This document shows positions 1 to 5,975 of a stretch of 64,000 nt of DNA, piece after piece (positions within the stretch are counted from its first letter, which is position 1; every line of letters begins with the position of its first letter). This DNA is from Bacillota bacterium. GTDB taxonomy: Bacteria; Bacillota; Bacilli; Alicyclobacillales; SLC66. Location of the stretch: the NCBI GenBank assembly GCA_021846285.1, contig JAJZCB010000003.1, positions 26,634-90,633 of the forward strand, written 5' to 3'. A model generated the notes under the pieces. That model saw only the letters and a list, made by a program, of their open reading frames with translations. It was not told where the DNA came from and did not search any database. The translations under genes and the position numbers were made by a program.

Positions 1-4
1 TGCC

Positions 5-136
5 CTATTCCCTCCTCGCATATCCCACAATCGCCATTACGATGGCCACCGGCATGGCGTAGATCAGCAGGAATTCGAGGACTGTGGGTGACGAGAAGTA
101 CCAGGCGACCAGACCGTTGAGGATTGTCCTCGTCAT
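5..136 (-). CDS. Tiny phage membrane protein (43 aa)
   Basis: Predicted 43-residue protein starting at an ATG that overlaps the stop of the gene before it (ATGA). About half of it is hydrophobic (LEFLLIYAMPVAIVMAIVG), giving one membrane segment and a short basic tail (YARRE). It is the last visible gene of a leftward run of very small membrane proteins at the edge of the phage early region. Holin, superinfection-exclusion or another small membrane role are all possible; I recognise no family. Confidence 0.5.
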   Translation of the reverse strand: MTRTILNGLVAWYFSSPTVLEFLLIYAMPVAIVMAIVGYARRE

Positions 137-240
137 CGGAGGCGTCTGGGGAACCAGGCGTAGATTCCGAGAACGCTGAACGGCACTGCCATCAAGAGCC
201 ATGGAGCCACGATTGCGACCCCACTTGTCACGGTCCACAT
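133..240 (-). CDS. Tiny phage membrane protein (35 aa)
   Basis: Short reading frame of 35 residues with an ATG 8 nt after an AAGGGGGA ribosome site. Nearly all of it is one hydrophobic helix (VAIVAPWLLMAVPFSVLGIY) ending in a basic tail. Its stop overlaps the start of the next tiny gene, so the two look translationally coupled. The Shine-Dalgarno site and the coupling are the main support; function unknown. Confidence 0.45.
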   Translation of the reverse strand: MWTVTSGVAIVAPWLLMAVPFSVLGIYAWFPRRLR

Positions 241-253
241 CGTCTGTTCCCCC

Positions 254-409
254 TTAGCGGTACATCCACTCCCCAAACCATCGAAGCAGCATCGTGACCA
301 AGATGGCCATGAGGATGCAGGCCAACAGCACTTGCCCCAATGTAATCTGGTAGGAGACGAAGAAGCTGCCGGTGGATAGGCTGATCGTCGTTCCCAGTGT
401 CGTTCCCAC
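254..409 (-). CDS. Small phage membrane protein (51 aa)
   Basis: GTG-initiated frame of 51 residues preceded by AGAGAGGTGA. A polar Thr/Ser-rich N-terminus is followed by one clear membrane helix (LGQVLLACILMAILVTMLL) and the tail RWFGEWMYR. It is first of three consecutive tiny membrane genes reading left. No homolog recognised; phage small membrane proteins often act in lysis or exclusion, which is only inference here. Confidence 0.5.
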   Translation of the reverse strand: MGTTLGTTISLSTGSFFVSYQITLGQVLLACILMAILVTMLLRWFGEWMYR

Positions 410-636
410 TTGTCACCTCTCTGGCCGGGAGGCTACAATTTTCGCGACCAGGAGCGATCCGCTAGCCACGCGCTGACCGCTCCCTGCGCACCCGGCGGGC
501 AGGCCAAATGCACTGCGCCCATAGACCAAGCCTGGAGCGCGCCGCATCGGGGGGCAACCGCCGAATTTCGCCGATTCTATCCCCTTTTTAAGCCGGTTTT
601 AGTCGGTTTTGAGCTCACGTGCGCTGAGCGCATTTT
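410..636. other. Gap without convincing gene
   Basis: About 230 bases between two leftward phage genes. Nothing with both a ribosome site and coherent coding sense was seen. It contains a repeated GGTTTTAGTCGGTTTT stretch and GC-rich sequence. A promoter for the tiny membrane genes or a replication-associated site could lie here; I cannot show either. Confidence 0.3.
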
Positions 637-1155
637 TCACTTATTTTTTCCTTCCCCCCTCCGAATCCCATTAGGAAACCACCATGTGGTATTCCTCAAT
701 CGGTCTTTTTCGACTCGCTGCCCCTTGGCGCGCCTACGAGAGAACAAAATTTTCGTAATGGCCGCGGCAGCCCCAATGGCCGCCAAATTCCCCAGCACGC
801 CAACGACGAAGTGCACGCGGGGGCGAAAGATCCAGAGCGGACGCCGTGGAGCGGCCCCTGCCCGGCCCTGTTTCGCATAGGAAAATGTGTGACCCCCGCC
901 TCTTTGCTGCCGGTGGCGATTCTCAGAGATCTCCGCGGCCAGGAAAAGCGCGATCAAGAACACTTCCATTCCCAATATGAAGTGCCCAGGAGACGCAAAG
1001 TACATATGGGATTTGATCGCGTAGTTGTACATGGCTACATAGGCAGCATCGCCGGGCGAAGCGTGCGGGCCCGCGTGAAGCAATGGGAGCTGGGCGGCAT
1101 CTCGAGCGCCCTGGGGGATGCTGACCCTGCGGGCCAAGAGCAAATGTGGCCTCAT
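637..1155 (-). CDS. Hypothetical phage membrane protein
   Basis: 172-residue frame whose ATG overlaps the stop of the RemA-like gene (ATGA) and follows a strong GGAGGAG site at 7 nt, which supports a real start. Two hydrophobic stretches are visible, one around residues 57-76 (HFILGMEVFLIALFLAAEI) and one around 112-135 (VVGVLGNLAAIGAAAAI), separated by a basic loop; the C-terminus is strongly basic. No family recognised. A mistaken frame is possible, because other frames are also open here. Confidence 0.4.
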   Translation of the reverse strand: MRPHLLLARRVSIPQGARDAAQLPLLHAGPHASPGDAAYVAMYNYAIKSHMYFASPGHFILGMEVFLIALFLAAEISENRHRQQRGGGHTFSYAKQGRAGAAPRRPLWIFRPRVHFVVGVLGNLAAIGAAAAITKILFSRRRAKGQRVEKDRLRNTTWWFPNGIRRGEGKNK

Positions 1156-1457
1156 GCCTGCTCCTCCAGTACGTCAGCGGTGGTTCCGATGACCAATGCG
1201 GGCCCGCTCTCGGCGCCCGAGTGTCCGAGTCGTGTGGCCAGCGTCTCCGCGAGCAGCGAGCTGACAATGACGTGATCACTGTCGCAGAAAATAACCGAAC
1301 GCATCTGGCGGCCCTTGGTGGCGTCTATTACTTTTCCCCGAGACTTCGCGTCCTGGATGAGGCGTCGAACTGGTGATGAATCACTCGGAACGATGGTCAC
1401 AATCCGCCCTACAAATACCGTCGCCCCGTACCCCACATTGACTAGCTTTAGCTCCAA
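1152..1457 (-). CDS. RemA-like (DUF370) DNA-binding regulator
   Basis: 101-residue protein with the full signature of RemA/DUF370: an N-terminal LVNVGYGATVFVGRIVTIV, then SSPVRRLIQDAKSRGKVIDA, TKGRQMRSVIFCDSDHVIVSS and a terminal ETLATRLG. Family members of about 85-90 residues form oligomeric rings that bind DNA and activate matrix and osmoprotection genes in Bacillus. Start is TTG with GGGAGG 7 nt upstream. It lies directly after the helicase loader and before a membrane protein in the phage early operon, an unusual place for this family. The function in the phage is unknown; control of host or phage promoters is inference. Confidence 0.8.
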   Translation of the reverse strand: MELKLVNVGYGATVFVGRIVTIVPSDSSPVRRLIQDAKSRGKVIDATKGRQMRSVIFCDSDHVIVSSLLAETLATRLGHSGAESGPALVIGTTADVLEEQA

Positions 1458-1460
1458 AGT

Positions 1461-2312
1461 TTATGCCTCCCTCTGCCCCAAGCGATAATTCAAATTCATT
1501 CCCTCGGTTTGCTCCCCGTCTGTCAGCCGCATGTTAATCAGAAAATGGCTGCACATTTCGTAGATGCGACTCCCAATGGCTTCGTCGACCTCGCAGAGCC
1601 CTTCGATATCTCGCTCACTGGACACAAGGATCGGGAGCTGATTCAGGTAACGGAAATTGACGACGTCGAACAAGAATTCCAGTTGGAATTCTGTGGGCTC
1701 CTTGCGCCCCTTGTACAGGTCGTCCACATACAGAACGTCAGAGTTTTTCAAAGCGCCAAGCAGGCGCGTCACGGAATCTCCGTGGCCTTTCACTGCGTCA
1801 CGAAGATCGCCGCTCCCTTCCACCCACGGAAAGTAGTGGACTCCTATCCCTTGTGAGAGAAGGGCGTTGGAGACCGCGACCAGCAAATGAGTCTTTCCGG
1901 CTCCCGAGGGCCCCAGCAATGCCATGCTGTTTTGCCGCCTCAGACGCAAAACATCGAAGTTGTGGGAGTAAAACTGGGCAGACTCGTAAGCGCGCAGCAC
2001 GCATGCAGGCCGTCCTTCAACCCTAAAACTCCCAAAGCTGATTTTCTGAAATTCAGGTGAAATATGGGAAGATGCCATCAACCGTTGTACCCTCCTTCTT
2101 GGCACACAATCACAGATGCGCCATGTACATTCGCCATTGTCGGACTGCACGAGATACCCTGTTTCGTCTCGGCAGATGGGGCACTCGTAGTTCTCATGCG
2201 TCGAGGGGGGGCGGTGTCCAATCCGGAACAACGAGTCGCGGTCTACGCTCCTGATTTTCTCGATTCGCTGTAGAATCTCTTGCGCGACCGGGGCGAACGG
2301 TTCCATTGCCAT
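1461..2312 (-). CDS. DnaC/IstB-type helicase loader ATPase
   Basis: 283-residue AAA+ ATPase of the DnaC type, which loads replicative helicase at the phage origin. The N-terminal part carries a Cys cluster (CPIC, then C..R.CDC) typical of Firmicute and phage DnaC/DnaI-like zinc domains. Walker A is GPSGAGKTHLL near residue 135, and Walker B is VLYVDDLY. The ATG at 2312 follows AAGGAGC and lies inside the preceding DnaD-type gene, giving an unusually long 119-nt overlap. Pairing of DnaD-like and DnaC-like genes is standard in Firmicute phage replication modules. Confidence 0.85.
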   Translation of the reverse strand: MAMEPFAPVAQEILQRIEKIRSVDRDSLFRIGHRPPSTHENYECPICRDETGYLVQSDNGECTWRICDCVPRRRVQRLMASSHISPEFQKISFGSFRVEGRPACVLRAYESAQFYSHNFDVLRLRRQNSMALLGPSGAGKTHLLVAVSNALLSQGIGVHYFPWVEGSGDLRDAVKGHGDSVTRLLGALKNSDVLYVDDLYKGRKEPTEFQLEFLFDVVNFRYLNQLPILVSSERDIEGLCEVDEAIGSRIYEMCSHFLINMRLTDGEQTEGMNLNYRLGQREA

Positions 2313-3153
2313 GACGCAGCTCCTTTCGCTCTCTAAATTCCTCGGCTTCCTGTGTGGCGGCAGAGATGGTCAGAATCCCTTTCTCTCGCCAGGCCCCAAG
2401 TGTCCGAATGGCATACCGCAGGTCCTTCTGGCCCAGCGCGGCCTGCTCGATCGCACGGATGACAAGACCTAGTTCCATGCGGTCGTCAAGCGCATAGAGC
2501 AGGAGCCGCGAAACTTGAAAATCGGTAGCAAGGATTCCGAATGTCCGTTCGATTACGCTGTGAACCGCCTTGTATGCCGCTGGATCTCGCTCCACGGGAG
2601 ATCGTTCCGTGACTTCGGGGATCTCGCGCGCACGCGCGTGTTGCTGGTGCTGTTGGTCTTTTGATGGTGAAGGAGAAGGTGAAGGTACGGGGAACTGCGG
2701 GGAACCATGGGGATTTTCGGGGGTTTGCGGGGCCCCGTGGTTCCCCGTGGGGGTCTGTGGGGCGTTATTGCCGATGCCCTCGGGAGCAGGAAAATCGGAT
2801 TCCATTTTGTCCTTGCCAGGACGGCGATTGGTCCGGTTCATATGTGTTTGAAACTTGTACCAGCGTTCTTCCGGAATTCGCATATATCGTCTACCGCTGA
2901 CCTCATAGAGTTCCACAAGGCCCGTTTCGCCAAAGAGAAGGAGGGCGCGCTCAATGTCCTCTGCAGAGAGGGAGTCCAGGGACGGAAAGATGCGTGCTTT
3001 CAGTACCTTGGCGTTCGCCTCGGCCCGCCCCCAATCGTCAAAAGTGAGGAGGATCCATGGCCAGAGGAGGACCGCCTGCTGATCCTTCTCCCCCACTTCC
3101 AGCAGCTTGTCGTCCGAACTCATCTCGCTGGAAATAAAAACCTTGCGCGCCAT
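2194..3153 (-). CDS. DnaD-type phage replication initiation protein
   Basis: 319-residue replisome organiser. The N-terminal 110 residues look like a winged-helix initiation domain (ARKVFISSEM, DKLLEVGEKDQQAVLLWPWI). A Pro/Ser/Gln-rich linker (residues about 125-180, including PSPSPSPSK) follows. The C-terminal half has a DnaD/DnaB_2-like helical domain (QVSRLLLYALDDRMELGLVI, YAIRTLGAWREKGI). The last 40 residues are low-complexity and overlap the downstream helicase-loader gene in another frame. It should bind the phage origin and recruit the loader encoded next. Confidence 0.75.
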   Translation of the reverse strand: MARKVFISSEMSSDDKLLEVGEKDQQAVLLWPWILLTFDDWGRAEANAKVLKARIFPSLDSLSAEDIERALLLFGETGLVELYEVSGRRYMRIPEERWYKFQTHMNRTNRRPGKDKMESDFPAPEGIGNNAPQTPTGNHGAPQTPENPHGSPQFPVPSPSPSPSKDQQHQQHARAREIPEVTERSPVERDPAAYKAVHSVIERTFGILATDFQVSRLLLYALDDRMELGLVIRAIEQAALGQKDLRYAIRTLGAWREKGILTISAATQEAEEFRERKELRHGNGTVRPGRARDSTANRENQERRPRLVVPDWTPPPLDA

Positions 3154-3171
3154 ATCGTACTGCCCTCTTTC

Positions 3172-3405
3172 TTACTTGAGATTTGTTGCTCCCTGAGAAT
3201 TCCTACGGAGAACATTCTGCGCGACGAGATTCCGCCTGCCTTTCTCATTCCACTGCCAGGCGAACTGGAGGAACGCGACCTCACGCATGGCGTGGCGGCA
3301 CCGAGGACAACTGGGGGGGATCACGACGCTCCCCATGCACCATAATTCCTCGCATCCACCGCAGCTGCACCAGAATTCATGTCGCTCCATGGCATTCTCG
3401 GCCAT
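3172..3405 (-). CDS. Small zinc-ribbon phage protein
   Basis: 77 residues starting at an ATG 7 nt after GGAGG. A Cys pattern W-C-S-C-G-G-C then CPRCRHA suggests a treble-clef or ribbon zinc site. It belongs to a series of small Zn-ribbon proteins in the early region. No further family match; nucleic-acid binding or an adaptor role is a guess. Confidence 0.55.
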   Translation of the reverse strand: MAENAMERHEFWCSCGGCEELWCMGSVVIPPSCPRCRHAMREVAFLQFAWQWNEKGRRNLVAQNVLRRNSQGATNLK

Positions 3406-3407
3406 GA

Positions 3408-3719
3408 TCAAACCTCCTTCAGCTTCCCCCGATTCCGACACGATGAGGGCGCAGAGTCTTCCGGCTGTGGAGAGGCCATGAGTCCGTCCTCTTCCTGGCC
3501 CGCGACAGGGAACAGGGTTGCCTGCTCCCATGTGATGATCAGGTCTCCATCGGCCCCTTTGGCCTTGCAAACGTACTGGGGATTCCACAGCCACGATGTG
3601 CTGATTTGGTACAGACCCAGCCACGGATAGCGAAAAGACAAAACGGACAGAAACCCCGAAATCCCGAGATTATTGACTTTGTCCATGGCGTCCGATCGCC
3701 TCATCACGATTTCCGGCAT
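3408..3719 (-). CDS. Hypothetical phage protein
   Basis: 103 residues from an ATG 7 nt after GGGAGG; the start overlaps the end of the preceding gene by 16 nt. The middle is rich in aromatics (SFRYPWLGLYQISTSWLWNP) and it may be a small beta-rich fold; the tail is polar and Pro/Ser-rich. No recognised family. Confidence 0.5.
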   Translation of the reverse strand: MPEIVMRRSDAMDKVNNLGISGFLSVLSFRYPWLGLYQISTSWLWNPQYVCKAKGADGDLIITWEQATLFPVAGQEEDGLMASPQPEDSAPSSCRNRGKLKEV

Positions 3720-3877
3720 AATGTTACCTCCCATGTTTTGATGTCCGGACCCGGCGGTAGCCCTAAGGAAATTCTCGAGCGCTTCGCCGCCTGTTCGACC
3801 TGATGCGCGAGGGACCGGAGCTGCATCGCTTCGGCCACCATGCACCTCGCGATTTCTTCCATTCTGTTAATGCCCAT
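3704..3877 (-). CDS. Small helical phage protein (57 aa)
   Basis: 57 residues, start chosen at the ATG preceded by GGGGGGAGGAG. The first 35 residues form a likely amphipathic helix (MEEIARCMVAEAMQLRSLAH), followed by a basic turn and LGLPPGPD. It overlaps both neighbours slightly, as is usual in this operon. Unknown function. Confidence 0.5.
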   Translation of the reverse strand: MGINRMEEIARCMVAEAMQLRSLAHQVEQAAKRSRISLGLPPGPDIKTWEVTLCRKS

Positions 3878-4328
3878 CTGACTCCTCCCCCCAGTGTTCA
3901 TCGACTGTATAAGGCGTAGAGATATCCAAGTTCTTTTGCGGTTGAAATACGTTACATTGCACATTCTGGATCTTTCCCACCCTCCCGCTCTGGCTCAAAA
4001 ACTCGACCATGATTTTTGCGTTAGATTCGTCCGATCCGATGCCTACGAGAGACCAATCCTCCGTGCTCCCCCGTTCCTTGGCCCAAACCAGAAAAACAGA
4101 TATTGCCCCACTCATTTCAATCCCCCTTCCGAATTCGCCTCCACGAACAGATCTAGCTGCGTGACAAGTTGGTAATTTGTCAGACCAGCTCCAGCGCTGC
4201 AAGTCGGCCACGGTAAGGTTATGGCGGCCGATCCTCGACGTAGACGACCACATGACAGCGTCGCCGTCGCAGACCATCTCAAGAATTTGCCGGGTAGCGC
4301 GCATCAACTTCCGCTCGCTGTCACTCAT
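3867..4328 (-). CDS. Fused TVAD-type and GIGSDES-type small protein
   Basis: 153-residue frame made of two pieces. Residues 1-50 resemble the 63-residue protein encoded at 5784-5975 (shared LxMVxDxDA and TVADxxRW). Residues 72-130 are about 85% identical to the N-terminal 60 residues of the protein at 4332-4952 (EDWSLVGIGSDESNAK). The 20 residues between are an out-of-frame reading of a relic of an adenine methylase 3' end. The TVAD start has GGGAGG at 8 nt. A second start at 4115 with GGAAGGGGG could make the second half alone. Function of both pieces is unknown; the arrangement points to deletion of a methylase gene from a duplicated module. Confidence 0.6.
   Translation of the reverse strand: MSDSERKLMRATRQILEMVCDGDAVMWSSTSRIGRHNLTVADLQRWSWSDKLPTCHAARSVRGGEFGRGIEMSGAISVFLVWAKERGSTEDWSLVGIGSDESNAKIMVEFLSQSGRVGKIQNVQCNVFQPQKNLDISTPYTVDEHWGEESDGH
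3941..4175. repeat. Direct repeat copy 1 (pair with 4777-5013)
   Basis: About 235 bases that match 4777-5013 at roughly 85% identity, in the same orientation. The repeat covers the GIGSDES coding segment and the last codons of the adenine methylase. Identity was judged by eye, for example the shared blocks TTGCGTTAGATTCGTCCGAT and GCCTACGAGAGACCAATCCT. Confidence 0.8.
4112..4180 (-). pseudogene. 3' relic of a second adenine methyltransferase
   Basis: Read in the methylase frame, these bases give NYQLVTQLDLFVEANSEGG followed by LK and a stop. The intact methylase at 4949-5800 ends NYQLLTQPDLFEVETNLEGW. The stop overlaps the next ATG (AAATGAG) just as at the intact copy (GAATGAG). The rest of the gene is missing, so this is the scar of an internal deletion in a tandem duplicate. 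Confidence 0.75.
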
Positions 4329-4331
4329 GAG

Positions 4332-4952
4332 TCATACCTCCCGATAATCCGCAATCACATGTCCGTTTGCATCGAAGTACCGCGTCTTCCAGTGTGGATG
4401 GCAGTACTCCTCATGGAAACTGCCGTCAAGAACGACCGCCCAATTACTGCTGGAATTCGCTCCAACGATAGTACCCATCTTGCCGCCCACTTCAATCCGC
4501 GTGCCTTGGTGGACAAATGGCATGTTTCTTTGGTCGCGTACCGATGCGAAGGTGTCGGGATTCCCGAAGAAAGATTGAATGCTGGCTCTACCGATCTTCT
4601 TGACGAGTAAGCGGGGCATGATCTCCGCAAACGTCGTTTCCCAAATCCCGTCCTGTAGATACCGATAGTACGCATACTTCGCCTTTCCCGCCGTTTTGGC
4701 CACACAGCGATATCCGAAATCCCATCCGTCCACACGAACCTCAAACTGGAACATTCTCACACCTCCTCCGGTAAGCGGTTGAAATATATTGCATTTCACA
4801 GGCTGGATCTTGCCCACCCGTCCGCGCTGGCTCAACAAATCGACCATGTTTTTTGCGTTAGATTCGTCCGATCCAATGCCTACGAGAGACCAATCCTCAA
4901 TGCTGCCACGTTTCCTGGACCAAACCAGAAAAACAGATTTTGCCCGGCTCAT
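4332..4952 (-). CDS. GIGSDES-domain protein with C-terminal extension
   Basis: 206 residues, ATG overlapping the methylase stop (GAATGAG). Residues 1-60 are the repeated module (SVFLVWSRKRGSIEDWSLVG, IGSDESNAK). From residue 67 a different sequence begins (MFQFEVRVDGWDFGYRC), ending with a small beta-rich region (RIEVGGKMGTIVGAN). This second part has its own ATG at 4754 with an excellent GGAGGAGGTG site, so it may also be made as a separate 140-residue protein, or two formerly separate genes may have fused by loss of a stop. Function unknown; the position after a DNA methylase suggests a phage accessory role. Confidence 0.6.
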   Translation of the reverse strand: MSRAKSVFLVWSRKRGSIEDWSLVGIGSDESNAKNMVDLLSQRGRVGKIQPVKCNIFQPLTGGGVRMFQFEVRVDGWDFGYRCVAKTAGKAKYAYYRYLQDGIWETTFAEIMPRLLVKKIGRASIQSFFGNPDTFASVRDQRNMPFVHQGTRIEVGGKMGTIVGANSSSNWAVVLDGSFHEEYCHPHWKTRYFDANGHVIADYREV

Positions 4953-5013
4953 TCCCACCACCCTTCCAAATTCGTCTCCACTTCGAACAGATCTGGCTGC
5001 GTGAGAAGTTGAT
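4777..5013. repeat. Direct repeat copy 2 (pair with 3941-4175)
   Basis: Second copy of the repeat described at 3941-4175. Here it joins the intact adenine methylase to the 206-residue protein, so this copy probably represents the ancestral arrangement. Confidence 0.8.
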
Positions 5014-5800
5014 AGTTGGCCAGCACTAACTCCGTGGCCTGTTCCTTGACATCGCATCCAGGTCTCCCGAATCGGTAGCTGCCGAGTGTGGAGCGTTGCC
5101 AGCCAGCGTAGAGTTGATCCACAAACGGATGCGGGTAATAACTCACCATCGCCCGCCCACGGATGTTTGCCAGCATCGCCGCCAGTTCTCGATGATCGTC
5201 CGCCGAGAATCCCCCCTTGTAGTTATGCTCTTGGCCTACATACGGCGGGTCCGCATAGAAAAGTGTCTGAGGACTGTCGTAGACCCGCAAAACCTCACGA
5301 AAATCGCGGCATTCGATCATGACACCTCGCATTCGCTCTGAGAAAGACCGAAACCGATCTGGCACCCTGGCCCATTTAAGCGCGGGATTAACGCCTGCAT
5401 GCCGGCTGTGCGCCCACCCTGTTTTGTAGGCGTTCCCGCCTGCAATCGCGGAGCGGTTGCCGTAGAACCACCGCACAGCACGCTCAAAAGGATCGTCAGG
5501 CGACTCCTCCCACTTCCAGCGCTCAAAGAGGGCGCGTGAGTAAGGAAGGGTTTCGCAGGCTTGGGCAAACCGATCCGGATCCTCGCGGAGCACCAACAGG
5601 AAATTCACCAGGTCACCGTCGATATCGTTATAAACGTCGCAGGATGTTGGCGGTTTGGCCGCGATGACATGTGCCCCCCCCCCGAAGAGTTCGACATAGA
5701 CCTTATGGGGAGGCATGAGGTCGATGAGCCTGTGCGCCAGGCGTGCCTTGCCCCCGAACCAGATCAGAGGGCTTCGCCATTCGTTAACAGGAGTATTCAT
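4949..5800 (-). CDS. DNA N6-adenine methyltransferase (Dam/D12 class)
   Basis: 283-residue D12-class adenine methyltransferase. Visible motifs are the N-terminal SPLIWFGGKARLA, the SAM-binding VYVELFGGGAHV (residues about 33-44) and the catalytic DPPYV near residue 187, followed by the class-typical HNYKGGFSADDHRELAAML. Length is normal for the family. Start chosen at the ATG at 5800, 11 nt after AGAGGGG. It sits between two small unknown genes that recur as a partly deleted second module. Likely role: protecting phage DNA from host restriction or timing transcription; no cognate endonuclease gene is adjacent. Confidence 0.85.
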   Translation of the reverse strand: MNTPVNEWRSPLIWFGGKARLAHRLIDLMPPHKVYVELFGGGAHVIAAKPPTSCDVYNDIDGDLVNFLLVLREDPDRFAQACETLPYSRALFERWKWEESPDDPFERAVRWFYGNRSAIAGGNAYKTGWAHSRHAGVNPALKWARVPDRFRSFSERMRGVMIECRDFREVLRVYDSPQTLFYADPPYVGQEHNYKGGFSADDHRELAAMLANIRGRAMVSYYPHPFVDQLYAGWQRSTLGSYRFGRPGCDVKEQATELVLANYQLLTQPDLFEVETNLEGWWE

Positions 5801-5975
5801 TCGTTCCACGTCCCCTCTGTGCCTCATATTTCTGAGTCTGGAGGTGCCAGCGCTCCATGTCCGCGACTGTTATGCCACGGCGGAGCATAAGAACAGAAGA
5901 ATAGAGTGCGGCTGAGTCCGCATCACCAACCATGCGAAGATACCGCCAAGCCATGTCATATTCGACTCGGCGCAT
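5784..5975 (-). CDS. TVAD-type small helical protein (63 aa)
   Basis: 63 residues, start preceded by GGAGGGAGGGG. It overlaps the end of the cytosine methylase and the start of the adenine methylase, so it is coupled to both. Sequence includes YLRMVGDADSAALYSS and ITVADMERWH, shared with the first 50 residues of the fused protein at 3867-4328. Likely a small helical bundle; function unknown. Confidence 0.55.
   Translation of the reverse strand: MRRVEYDMAWRYLRMVGDADSAALYSSVLMLRRGITVADMERWHLQTQKYEAQRGRGTNEYSC

Noticed and set aside
410..880. Plus-strand frame of 156 codons at the left edge
   Set aside because: Opposite to the phage operon, low-complexity and Pro/Arg-rich, and no ribosome site; treated as antisense noise.
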